The position numbers and the translations under genes were made by a program. From positions 1,192,443 through 1,256,442 of the forward strand of contig BCKL01000005.1 of NCBI GenBank assembly GCA_001600635.1: a stretch of DNA of 64,000 nt, in the 5' to 3' direction. The first letter of the stretch is position 1. Every line of letters starts with the position of its first letter. The notes under the pieces are model-generated. The model did not search any database, had not been told where the DNA came from, and worked only from the letters and a program-made list of their open reading frames with translations. This DNA is from Leucosporidium creatinivorum (Eukaryota; Basidiomycota; Microbotryomycetes; Leucosporidiales; Leucosporidiaceae). Below are positions 33,701 to 44,198 of this stretch, one piece after another.

Positions 33701-35215
33701 CAAGGGCTCGTTCGGTCAGGTGCTCCAGTGCCGCGATCACAAGACGGGCGAGATGGTGGCCATCAAGATCATTCGCAACAAGAAGCGCTTCCATCACCAG
33801 GCGCTCGTCGAGATCAAGGTGCTCGACAACCTCGTCCAATGGGTGAGTTGGGCCGCACAGCCTCCCTGCTCGTGCTCATCGCTGATCCTTCTGCTATACC
33901 AGGACCCGGACGAGAAGCACTTTGTCATCCGCATGGTCGACTCGTTCACCTTCCGCGGCCATCTCTGCATCGTCACCGAGCTGCTCTCCATCAATCTCTA
34001 CGAGCTCGTCAAGGCCAACAGCTTCGCCGGCTTCTCGACCACCCTCATCCGTCGCTTCACGACTCAGATCCTCGGCTCTCTCTCGCTGCTGCGGCACCAC
34101 CGAGTCGTCCATTGCGATCTCAAGCCCGAGGTGAGTTGAACTTGAGCTCGTATGCGAGGAGCTCTCTCTGACGTCTCGCCTCACAGAACATCCTCCTCAA
34201 ACATCCAGCAAAGAGCGCCATCAAGGTCATCGACTTTGGCTCGAGCTGCTTCGAGCACGAGAAGGGTGAGCGAGACTTGATCTGCTTCTCGGCGTCTCGA
34301 GCTGACCCTTGCCGCCTCTCGCAGTCTACACCTACATTCAGTCGCGTTTCTACCGCAGTCCCGAAGTCATCTTGGGCATGAACTACCATATGGCCATCGA
34401 TGTAAGTCCTCCCTCTTCTCTCAGCTCACTCGCTTTCTCGCTGACCCACCTTCCCACCGACAGATGTGGAGTCTCGGCTGCATCATCGCCGAGATGTACA
34501 CTGGATACCCCATCTTCCCTGGCGAGAACGAGCAGGAGCAACTCGCTTGCATCATGGAGGTGATGGGCATGCCCGAGAAGTACCTCGTCGACCGTAGCTC
34601 GCGCAAGCGGCTCTTTTTCGGTAAGCTAGCCTCTCCAACTCCAATTGAGGCTCCCGCGCTGACCTCCCTTGCTTCCTGCTACAGACTCTACGGGCGCCCC
34701 TCGTCCCGTCGTCAACTCGAAGGGCCGCCGTCGCCGACCGGGAACCAAGACGCTCGCCCAGGTCCTCAAGTCCGACGACGAGCTGTTCATCGACTTCATC
34801 GCCAAGTGCTTGACTTGGGACCCCGACCGTCGTCTCAAGCCCGACCCTGCCATGCGCCGTAAGCCGTCTCGGTCGACTCTCGCCTCCAGTCTGTATGCTG
34901 ACCGCTCTCCCTCTCAAAGACCCTTGGATCGTCGCCGCTCGAGCTCGCGCTCTCAGTCCTCCCATCCCTCCTCGTACTAGCCGCAGCTCCCTCGCCCCGT
35001 CCCAGGCCAGTAGCGGCTCCAACGACGCCTCGCCACGGATCTCGACACCTCGCAAGAAGGTCGCTTCGACTACCACCGCTTCTACTGCACCTGTTCAACG
35101 CACTCGCGCTTCTTCGAGCTCTACCTCTACTGCGACTGCGCCCGCCCGCCTCTCCTCGAAAGGTTCGCTCGGCCTACCCCCTTCCAGCACTCGCTATACT
35201 CTTCGCTCATCTTGA
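27778..35215 (+). CDS. Class II DYRK protein kinase with giant disordered N-terminus
   Basis: Nine exons (27778-32052, 32116-33427, 33484-33842, 33903-34130, 34187-34265, 34325-34401, 34464-34620, 34685-34858, 34920-35215) sum to 6957 nt, 2318 residues, in frame. The first about 1,860 residues are Ser/Pro/Thr-rich and disordered, with many S/TP and RRxS sites. The DYRK homology box precedes the kinase: [19 protein letters not shown]. Kinase motifs are [11 protein letters not shown] (P-loop), [10 protein letters not shown] (Lys), [15 protein letters not shown] (HCD variant of HRD), VIDFGSSC (DFG), activation loop [18 protein letters not shown] with the autophosphorylated YxY, and [20 protein letters not shown]. 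The HCDLKPEN and [13 protein letters not shown] strings are diagnostic of DYRK2/Pom1-type kinases, which act in cell polarity, size control and stress signalling. The kinase begins near residue 1925 and the basic Ser-rich tail follows HPWI near 2225. Two separate genes were considered, but the 32053-32115 intron joins both halves in phase. Confidence 0.9.
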
Positions 35216-35786
35216 TCGTGCGTGTCCCTCGAGGGCTGTTTAGCCGAGCTCGCCTAACTTTCTCCACTCCGTACAGACACCTTTAACGACCCTTTTACCG
35301 CACTAGACCTCTCACTTACACCTTTCCCCTCTTCGTACCCTCTGTAAGGACGCATTGCCTTATCCTCGAGCTGCCTCGTTTGGAGGTAGCCCAGAAGCTT
35401 CACCTTGAGAGCTCGCGAGCGACGAGCGAGCCATGAGAGAAGAGCGCCGAATTGATATCGAGCGCCGAGGTCCGAAAGCCGCTCCATCCCGACCTCTTCG
35501 CTCCGTCTTCTCCCTTGCCTTCGGCTCTTGTTCGGATACGCAAGCATGCAAGATATCTCGTGTAGAACGAGTCGGACATGTTTGAAAGACGAAGTGAGAG
35601 AGGCGAGTCGGGCTCGGTTTCGCTTGTTCTGCTCGTCGCTGAGAAGTTCGGCGCTGAGGTTGGCATACTCCTACATCAGGTATAGCTGACCAGTGTGTTC
35701 CAGGCTCAGAATTGTACAAAAGTAGGCGCGATGGCCCCGCCGAGCCTGGTTCTTCGTCCTTCTTCATTACGATTCACTGCCACCCA
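35216..35786. other. Intergenic between convergent kinase and dehydratase genes
   Basis: About 570 bases between two stop codons of convergent genes, holding their 3' UTRs. Only shadow frames were seen. Confidence 0.55.
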
Positions 35787-37663
35787 TTACCACTCCCTAA
35801 TACCACCATCAGGACCCCTCCACGTATCATTCCTCCAGTTGAAGTCCTCACTCTCCTCCGCTTGCTTGCGGATGAGGGCTTCATCCAGCTCAATTCCGAG
35901 TCCGGCGCCCGTCAAGAGGTCAATCATACCTTCCTTGACCTGGAAGACCTCGGGATTCTTCAAGTAGGTAAAGAGGTCATAGTCGCCCTTGTTGTAGTGC
36001 ATCTGCCGCGAGAAAAGGTCAGCAAGGCGTCGAAGGTGATCGCAGACAAACTCGGCGATCGGTGGGGGAGCCGGGGGAGCCTAAGCAGAGGCCTGTAGAT
36101 GGCTTCGGGAGGGGTACGGACATTGGAAACATCAGCTCACCTTCCATGACATCTCGCAGATGAGGAAATTGGGGGTCGAGAAGGCGACTTGAAGGGAGGC
36201 GGCGAAGGCGATGGGTCCGAGAGGGCAATGAGGGGCGAAGCCGATGTCGTACGTCCTGTAGAGGCGATGAAGTTAGTCGCAAGGACCTTCGACTGCACCC
36301 AGTACCTCGCTTGGACCAAGATTCGATGACTCACTCGGCCATGTTGGCGATGCGACGAGTCTCCGAGATGCCACCGGCGTGCGAGATGTCGGGCTGGATG
36401 ATGTCGATGCATCCGGCCTCGAAGTAAGGGCGAACATCTTGACGGGTGAAGAGGCGCTCCCCGAGCTGTAGGCCGCCGACGAGGTCAGCTCGGCGAAGGC
36501 AGCTCGGTGAGAAACTTGCAACGTACAGCAATGGGGATAGTGGTCTGAGCGTAGAGCTTCTTCATCTCCTCAACGTGTCCTGGGAGAAGAGGCTCCTCGA
36601 TGAAGAGAGGCTGATGAGGCTCCAGCTTGCGAGCGAGCTGCTTGGCGAGGGTCTTATGCACACGGCCGTGGAAGTCGCTGCAGAGGACATTAGCTGTCAG
36701 TAGCAAGCCCGTGTTGTTTTGAACTGATACAACTCACAGCCCGACGTCAATTCCGATCGACTTGACCTCTTCCATACGCTTCACGGTGGCATCAAGGGCG
36801 TGAGGAGAGTCGAGCCAGCCGAGCTGTCAGGGAGGGGAGTGTCAGCCTGGTGAGCTAGAGCAAGAGATAAACAGCACACTCACCGACTCGACAGCGTTCA
36901 TCTTGACGGCGGTGAAGCCCTGCTCCTTGCGAGCCTTGGCCTGCTCGAGGACGTCCGAAGGGCGGTCGCCTCCGATCCAGCCGTACACCTGAGCTCGCTC
37001 GCGGCTGTAGCGCAAGAGGTCAGCTCCACGACATTCGTGAGCAGTCCACCGAGCTTACACCTTGCCTCCAAGCACCTCCCAAATGGGCACGCCGAGGGTC
37101 TTTCCCTTGATGTCCCAAAGAGCGATATCGAGGCTGTAGGACAGTGAGTTAGCTACCACTGAGAATGGTATTCGAGCCATTAGATACTTACCCAGAGAGG
37201 GCACTCATGAGAACTTCACCACCGCGGTAGAAACGGTGACGGTAGGCAGTTTGGTCTGCGAAGGCGAGGTTGGATCGGCGCAAGCCTCCTGCAGCTCAGT
37301 AGGAGGCTACTTACAGATGTCTTCGATGTCGGCCGAGTTCCATCCGATGAAGCGTTCACGGAAGTCGGCGTAAGCACCAATCACGGCCTCAGAGTGACCC
37401 TCCAAGGTAGCCTCTGCGGAGGAGGGGTGTGGGGGGAGCCGAGCAGCGGGTGATCAGCTCGGCTCTGTAGGGCTTGTGGCGTGCAGAAGCTCACCTCCCC
37501 ATCCAATGATACCTTTCTCGGTCTCAACGCGAACGAAGAGCCAGCGAGGGCGAACGTTGAACGTCTCAATGCTCTTGATTAAGTCGACGGCACCGCCGGG
37601 AGCGTTGGCAAGGCCTTTCTCGTACACACGAGTGCTGCCGACTTGGGCCATTGCTGATTCCAT
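35787..37663 (-). CDS. D-galactonate dehydratase-like enolase-superfamily enzyme
   Basis: Mandelate-racemase-type enzyme that would convert D-galactonate (or a close aldonate) to 2-keto-3-deoxy acid plus water. About ten introns. N-terminal capping domain: VDLIKSIETFNVRPRWLFVR, ETEKGIIGWGEATLEGHSEA. DgoD hallmarks follow: YRHRFYRGGEVLMSALSGLD, IALWDIKGKTLGVPIWEVLG, VYGWIGGDRPSDV, GFTAVKMNAVE. Metal ligands fit the family: Asp in LDFHGRVHK, Glu in LFIEEPLLPG and Glu in LGERLFTRQD. The catalytic His is in GFAPHCPLGP, and IDIIQPDISHAGGISETRRI is present. The C-terminus ends DTWRGPDGGIREW. Two ATGs (37663, 37651) are possible starts; the second has the stronger context. Fungal L-galactonate or L-rhamnonate dehydratases belong to the same superfamily, so the exact substrate is inferred from the DgoD-type motifs. 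It is divergent from an SDR gene. Confidence 0.88.
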
Positions 37664-38278
37664 AATGATGTAGTGAAAGAGTGTGCTGGTGCTGTGAGGG
37701 GAGGTGTGGAGAAGAGAGAGGCAAGAAAGGCTGGGGAAGGCGAGAAAGGCTGGCGGCAAGCGGCGCTCACGGCGCCCAGCTCCGCCAGGCAGCCGAGTTG
37801 TCACGGCCGGCACGCTGGCGCTTGCAGTGAAAGACGATCCCGCCTCTGGGCGAGACTCCAAGCGGCAAGCGAAGCAGAGACCGACTTCGACCCCCTGACC
37901 GAGCGCTCGGTCCCTCCTCCGTCGGGCTGTCTGTAGGTCTCCCTGGCGGACGGCAGGTCGCGGCGTGCATGTCGCAGATTGTTTCTGTCGCTATACAAGC
38001 GCTGGTTCGATACCGAACTCGAACTGTACTCTGTAACGAGCTGCAGAGACCCCGGACCGAGCAAAGCTGACATCGCCGAGATGATCACGGAAAGCATTGG
38101 GAAGCATCCAGAGCTCACGAAAGTCCCAATTCATCATATAACAGTCCTCTACACCATTCTGTAACTCATCAGAGAGATGTTTGAGGTCGCCCGCGGGACA
38201 GGTCGATCGCCTCGCCAACCGAGTCGCTTCTTTCCCTTCTACTTCTCACTCGAACCCGCACTCGAACTCACTAGCAGC
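37664..38278. promoter_or_regulatory. Shared upstream region of dehydratase and SDR genes
   Basis: About 615 bases between two divergent metabolic genes, so a common control region for co-regulation is plausible. An AT-richer stretch (ATCATATAACAG) lies about 140 bases before the SDR start. No activator half-sites could be named. Assignment is by position. Confidence 0.4.
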
Positions 38279-39557
38279 ATGTCCTACATCGAATCTCTCT
38301 TCGGCCTCTCCGGCAAGACCGCCCTCTGCACTGGCGCGACCAGGGGAATGTGAGCCAGCAGCTCGCCGTCGCCTTCCCCCACGCCCGCCCCGACTGACCC
38401 AGCCCTCCGTGTGCAGCGGCCAGACGATGGCGCTCGCTCTCGCCAAGGCTGGAGCTGATGTGCTCCTGGTTCAGGTGTGTGCTCTGCCGAATGCTACTTG
38501 CCTACAGTCGCTGAACGGGCGCCCTTCGTATTGACAGCGGAGCAAGGAGAACCTCGAGACTTACAACCTCATCAAGGAGCTCGGTCGCAACGTCGAGATT
38601 GTCGTGGCTGATTTGTCCAACGACAAGGAGATCAAGGGCTTGACCAAGCAAATCACCAGCTCCAAGGAGGAGGGAGGGCTCGGCTACACCATCGACATCC
38701 TCGTCAACTGTGGAGGCATTCAGCGCAGGTGGGCGAGGTCTTGACCAGTTCTTTCGAGTGGTAGCTGACTTGCTCTGCTTCAGGACCCCCGCTGAGAACT
38801 TCCCCGACCAGGACTGGGACGATGTCCTGCAAGTCAACCTCAACACCGTTTGGATCCTCGCTCGCGATGTCGGCCGACACATGCTCGCCTCGCGTGGCGG
38901 AGTCACGGGAGAGGAGAAACCTACCGAGGAGAACCCCCGAGGCCGTGGCAAGATCATCAACATTGCCTCACTCGTCTCCTACCAGGGTGAGTTCGGCCGA
39001 ACGATCGCCGAGCTTTTCCATTGGGCCAGTACTGATTAGTTAGCATCGTTTTGCAGGCGGACTGACAGTACCTGCGTATGCTGCTGCTAAGCACGGTGTC
39101 CTCGGTCTTGTATGTTGCTCGCTTGCCGAGAAAAGCCAGTTCGGAGCTGACCCGCCTATGCAGACCAAGGCTCTGTCGAACGAATGGGCATCCAAGGGCA
39201 TCAACGTCAACGCCATCTCGCCTGGATACATTGCTACTGATGTACGTATCGCTCACGCCTTTCACTCTGCTTAGCCTCGGCGCTGACCTTGCCTTCCCGC
39301 CCTTCGCAGATGTTCGTCGAATCGCTCACACTCGCCCAGCTTACTGAGCTATGGTGCTGACCCGCGCGTTCACCCACAGGAACGAGGCTCTCATCGCCAA
39401 CCCCACTCGCTCTCGCCAGATCATGGAGAGGATTCCCGCCGGTCGCTGGGGATCGCCGAAGGACTTCGAGGGAGCCATTGTCTACCTCGCCAGTGGCGCA
39501 TCAGACTACGTCTCGGGCGAGGCCATCATCGTAGATGGTGGATGGATGGGCAGGTAG
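38279..39557 (+). CDS. Short-chain dehydrogenase, KduD/2-deoxy-gluconate dehydrogenase-like
   Basis: Classical SDR oxidoreductase of about 290 residues with six introns. Start [20 protein letters not shown]. The cofactor motif TGATRGIGQ is completed across the first intron. [12 protein letters not shown] replaces the usual NNAG. The catalytic Asn is in [12 protein letters not shown], Ser in [11 protein letters not shown], and [11 protein letters not shown] gives YxxxK. The loop [15 protein letters not shown] and the end [16 protein letters not shown] match the gluconate 5-/2-deoxy-D-gluconate 3-dehydrogenase branch (KduD, IdnO, L-fucose dehydrogenase). The exact sugar cannot be read from sequence. 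It is head to head with the galactonate-type dehydratase and 4.6 kb from a keto-deoxy acid aldolase on the same strand, which suggests a shared carbohydrate-acid route. An insertion after [10 protein letters not shown] (charged, about 18 residues) is unusual for the family. Confidence 0.88.
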
Positions 39558-39689
39558 AGGGTGCAGGCCATCTTGTATTAATAGAACAGCAGTACCCATT
39601 CTTTCGCGCCGACCGAGCTTCGCGAGAGCTTCCTGATCCTGTTCCGAGCGTAAATCAGGTATGTCACCTTAGCAGCGAGCTACTGTAAG

Positions 39690-42680
39690 CTACTTCTCGT
39701 CGCCGATATACTCCTGCTGGCCGTTGAGCGACGTGAGGGGCAGCTGACTCCCCTCGGCGGCTCCCTCATTTGTCTTGACGACCTCTCCGACTAGGATGGC
39801 GAGCTGCAGAAGCAGACCGGATCAGCGCAAAGCTCGGCGTACACGTTAAGGTATCATCAACTCACCGCCGCCTCAATCGCCTCCAGCCTCGCCTCCATGC
39901 CCTTTGTCGCCGCTTGCCCCTCCTTCTCCTTCTCCTTCTCCTCCTTGCTCTTCCCACCCTTGGTCGAGGGGGCCCCACCATCGACATTGAACATCTTAGC
40001 CAACGGACTGGCGAGACTGCCCATCCTCGAGTGCTGAACTCCGACAGCCCTCCCCGGTCCATAGCTGGCGCTGCGAACGAGCCCAAGACCTCGAACGCGA
40101 GTCACCGGCGACCTCGTACTTGTAGCCGCTTCCACAGCAGTCGCTTGCTCTGCTTCAGTCTCCTCGGGCGTCGGATTGTCGATGGACGGGACAGCGAGTG
40201 CCCTTTCGGTGACTGAACGCTCAAAGACCTCGGAAATGGAGTCGACGGTCCCCTCGAAGGGGATGCCGCGAGGGAGGGAGCTGAGGGCCCGTTGAGTCTT
40301 GATGGCGGCGTTAAAGAGGTAGCCTCGCTTGTGGCGGACTCGAGTCTCGACGGCGAGGAAGCTGCGAGGCGAAAGGTGGGTTAATTGACGGCTTCGGCAG
40401 AGGCCAAGCGGGACGAACAGGAGAACGGGGAAGTTGAGGATCTTGGTAAGTGCGACGTGGACCTTGTGTACCCATCTAGCGAGGGAAGCATGTCAGTCAT
40501 CGCCCGAGAACGGCAGAATCGACGCTGAGCGAACCTCGGTGTTGCCAGCCAGCGAAGGGGAAGGAGGATAGCGAGGGCGATGAGGTTGAGCGGGGGCATG
40601 TAGCTTGTGAGCGCATCCGACTTGACGCGCTCGATGGTCCCTGTAGTCGAGTTACAGAGGGTGAGTTCTCGGCGAGGCAAGCGCAGGAAACGAGCGAGAG
40701 CTCACGCAAGGCATTCTGGTGCAGGATTTCGGTCTCGGCTTGACCTTGAATGGCGGCGAAGGTGTTTGAGAGGAGCGAGATGAGGATGGTGAGGACTGTG
40801 GGGAAGCGAGGTGGTCAGCTCGGCGAATCTTACAGGCCGAAGCTCGACGACGAAGCTCGACCGCCGAAGTCTTTCGCCTCATAGTAGAGGAATCTGTTGA
40901 CCTACGGAGAGTCTGAGTGAGGATGGCGAAGGCGACGATGAGGGCAGGGCCGAAGAACGGGTGGAACTGCTGAGCCGCTTCGAAGCCGAGGAACGAGTTG
41001 CTGAGGCGCGAAAGATGGGTCAGCTCGGGTAGCCTTCCTCCCTACGAAAAACTAACCCAAGCCAGATCTTGAGCATGAGCCAGCTGATGCGTCCCAGATC
41101 CCAAGTGCCTCGTCCGAGGATGAAGAGGGTGCAGAGGAATCCAGCGCCGACGAGACAGGCCAAACCCATGAAGACGCTGAGGGTGCGAAGGATTAGCTGT
41201 GTGCGCTGAGGCTACCTCTATCAAGAGCTGCTTACACGAACTCCTTGATCATAGCCTGCGCGGGGAGGGAGTGGAGGGACGAGTATGGAAGTCAGCAGAG
41301 TCCTCTCGGCGCAAGAGCCCGAGACCACTCACCGAGAGAGCCAGCAAGATGACGTTCCCCCGAATCAACGAGATGGTCAACCGAGGGAAGAGGATGCAGC
41401 CAGCGAGCGCGAGGGCATCGAAGGCGAGCTCAGACTGAGCCAGGTCGCCCGAAAGGAGGCCAGCGATGCGAATGCCGAGGTAGGCGAAGAAGTTGACGCA
41501 GAAGAGGCAGTCGAGGACGTTGTAAGCGCCTTGCGAGTAGGTCGAGAAACCGTTCTCCTGGATTGAGGCGAATTCGTCGAGGGAGAAGCCGATGGAGAAG
41601 AGGACGAAGAGCGCCTCGACGATGGTGACGTGAGCGGGATCGTGTGCTGTTGTGTACGAAAGTCAGTTGTGTGGATTGACGTGAAAGCCGCAGTCTAACT
41701 TACTGAGCTCGGTGGCCAGGAAGAGGACGAGGATGCTCGAGAAGGTGAAGAACTCGCTGGGGACCGGGAAGAGTCAGTCTCGGCTCTGTGCAGTAGAAAT
41801 CATCGAAACTCACAGCCTGTTGCGAATCCGTGGGACGCGTAGTCGGTTGTGGTCGAGGAAGGGCTGCCTCTTCCAGTCGTAAACCTCCACAGTCGGCTTC
41901 GGCTTGTAGTCGTCCTTGATGAACGAGTGCGTCGAGTGAGGGCTGTACATGACCTCGCCGGTGTAGATCGCCTTGATGACCTGCTGCACGAGTGGGCTAC
42001 GAACGAATCGCTTGGCCTTGCTGAAGACTCCGAGCTCGAGAGCGTTCGAGCTCTCTTGCTGTCCCCAATCGAGCAGCCGAGCGAGCTCGGCTTCGTCGAC
42101 TCCCTCGTCCTCGGTGAATGAATCGGTGGTGGCGCCGGCGAAGGGGTTCAGACAAAGGGTGAGGACGTGGAGGAGCTCGAGGCTTTGAGGTGCGGAGCCG
42201 TACGCCGACAGCAGCTTGATGGCCAGAAGCTCGCAGAGGTCGGCTCGGGTAGTGTTCACGCCGCTGCGATGAGAAGGGAGCGTCAACATGACGCACAGGA
42301 AGGCTGTAGGGTTAGATGAAGTACGCAAAAGCGAGATCATCCGATGCAACGTCGAGGAAGTGAACACGGCAGGCGAGTAGAGCGTAGATGAGCGCCGAGG
42401 GTGGTCGTTTCCCTCGAGAGAGCTTAAGAGAGAGCGGTCGGACGATGCTGAAGTTGAGGGTAGGGTTCTGACGAAGCTGATCGTAGGAAAGAGTGGTGTC
42501 GATGACCTCTACCACCTCTGAGCGCACGCGCTGGATCAGAGGGAAGACGGGTTCGAGGTGGTGTGTCGACAGATCCCGACCGAGGAGCGGATCGAAGGCG
42601 TCGTGCTCGTGGCCAAAGTCTTCATAGTCAGCCTGAGCGTTGTTGGAGGTGTAGGTCGAAGCGGCAGCGGTGGAAGCCAT
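39690..42680 (-). CDS. YVC1: Vacuolar TRP-type cation channel Yvc1
   Basis: Calcium-permeable channel of the fungal vacuole that releases Ca2+ on osmotic shock. Roughly 800 residues, about nine introns. The N-terminal cytosolic helical domain reads VFPLIQRVRSEVVEVIDTTL, SLKLSRGKRPPSALIYALLA, TRADLCELLAIKLLSAYG and LVQQVIKAIYTGEVMYSP. Membrane segments follow: EFFTFSSILVLFLATEL, VTIVEALFVLFSIGFSLDEF, YNVLDCLFCVNFFAYLGIRI, LALAGCILFPRLTISLIRGN and VFMGLACLVGAGFLCTLFIL, then NSFLGFEAAQQFHPFFGPAL and IVAFAILTQTLRR. The C-terminus is acidic and polar, ending in QEYIGDEK. Start is ATGGCTTCCACC at 42680; the divergent ankyrin gene starts 265 bases away. Confidence 0.85.
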
Positions 42681-42945
42681 GGTGGTATCGACTGAGAGCT
42701 GTCGTGGGGCAGAGGGCAGGCGCATTTAGCTGTGATGGACAGCGATTTGCAGTGAAAGGAGCTGCTCACCTGTTGCGGATTACTCCTCGCTGTCCAGGCT
42801 GACAGTTTGGCCGACCGCGAAGCTTCAAGCAGATGACAGACGAAGGGAAAGAAGAGGAAAGAAGCCAACGAGCCGACGTCCCGACTTCAGCTTCAAGGGT
42901 CTGGCTTCTGACTTCCCACCTCACTACATCTTGCCTAGCACACAA

Positions 42946-43755
42946 ATGGCTACCACCAACATCTGGACGGCTGCCTCCGAGGGAAACTTTGCTCGGGTAC
43001 AGGAACTCGTCGAAGGAGGTGCGCTCGCTTCAGCTTTACCGTCGTCTTGCGAGCTGCTGCTGATCGTGCCCCTCGCCTACAGGACTCTCGCCCTCGGTTC
43101 AGGATGAAAACACCTACACTCCTCTACACGCTGCTGCTTCATGGGGTCATGTCGAGATCCTCCGCTACCTCGTCTCAAAAGGTGGCGACATCAACACCCT
43201 CGACGGCGACGGCGAATCGCCTCTGTTCGTTGTAGAATCGGCAGACATGGCGCGTGTAGTCATCGAGCTCGGAGGAGATGCTACCCTGCGCAACTCGGAG
43301 GGAGTCTCGGTGAGTTCTTTCGCTACTTCTCGCCCTTCGCAGGACTTTGAAAGCTGACTTTCGAATCTCTGCAGGCCGCCGAATCGCTCGCCGAGGACTA
43401 CCCTCATGTCGCCCTCTACCTTCGCTCCATCACCGGCGAGTCCGCCTCTTCCTTCGACCCCAACGGCCCCTCCGAGACTGGACCAGCGCCCGACCTCGAT
43501 GCGCCGACCGACGAGCTGCTGGACCGCGTCAGGATCATCATGGAGGCTTCGGAGAGGGGGGAGATTTCGGGAACCGACGTGGATGACCGGTTACGCGAGG
43601 TGGTGGAGCAGATTGTGAATGGGCAGGTGGCAGCGGGCCGAGCGATTGGCGAGGGTATGGAGGTGGAGGAGGGCGCTGTAGTGCGGGAACGAGCGGATGG
43701 AGACGCCGAGGATAGTGCAGCAAAGAGGAGTAGGGCAGATGAGGCTGGCAGGTAA
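42946..43755 (+). CDS. Small ankyrin-repeat protein
   Basis: Start MATTNIWTAASEGNFARVQE at 42946. Two clear ankyrin repeats follow: TYTPLHAAASWGHVEILRYL, VSKGGDINTLDGDGESPLF, then degenerate MARVVIELGGDATLRNSEG. After a second intron the C-terminal half is acidic (LDAPTDELLDRVRIIMEASE) and ends with a basic KRSRADEAGR. Total about 220 residues. The layout resembles the short nuclear or cytosolic ankyrin proteins of fungi such as Yar1 (ribosomal protein chaperone), but no specific motif proves this. Both introns sit between repeats and carry usual splice signals. Confidence 0.8.
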
Positions 43756-44198
43756 TGCGATCGCTCCTTTACTGGCCCATTCTGCGCCGAACGGAGAGGA
43801 CTGCTCGGGGCTGCTCTGGAGGGCGAGGCGTGAGAGTTGGGCTCAGCGTCGAGCTCGAGGAAGGGGATGCAGGGATTCAGTAACTAAGGGAGCTGCTCCG
43901 GGCCAGTGTATCACCCTGCAGAGGTGCCTCAGAGGCAGCGAAAGGCTGCTTTTGGCGCCGAGCACTGCTTTCGCCGTCTTCAGCTTGCTTCAGTGCAAAT
44001 CCTCCACAATCATAGCGAAGTGGCTAGGACTCTGTGCAACACCCCACAAATCCTAAGTAGCCAGCAACAGCCCAAGCCGAAAGTCGATGCCGTGTGGGCT
44101 TCGGCGCCGCGGTCCGCTGCCGCTTCCCGACGGTCGCAAGTCGGTTTCGCTCTCGCCTTCCCCCCGCTCACTTCTGCTTTCGTTCGCTTCACACCAAT
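43756..44198. other. Intergenic spacer ankyrin/aldolase
   Basis: About 440 bases between co-directional genes; expected to hold the ankyrin gene terminator and the aldolase promoter. A pyrimidine-rich stretch precedes the aldolase start. No other element recognised. Confidence 0.5.
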
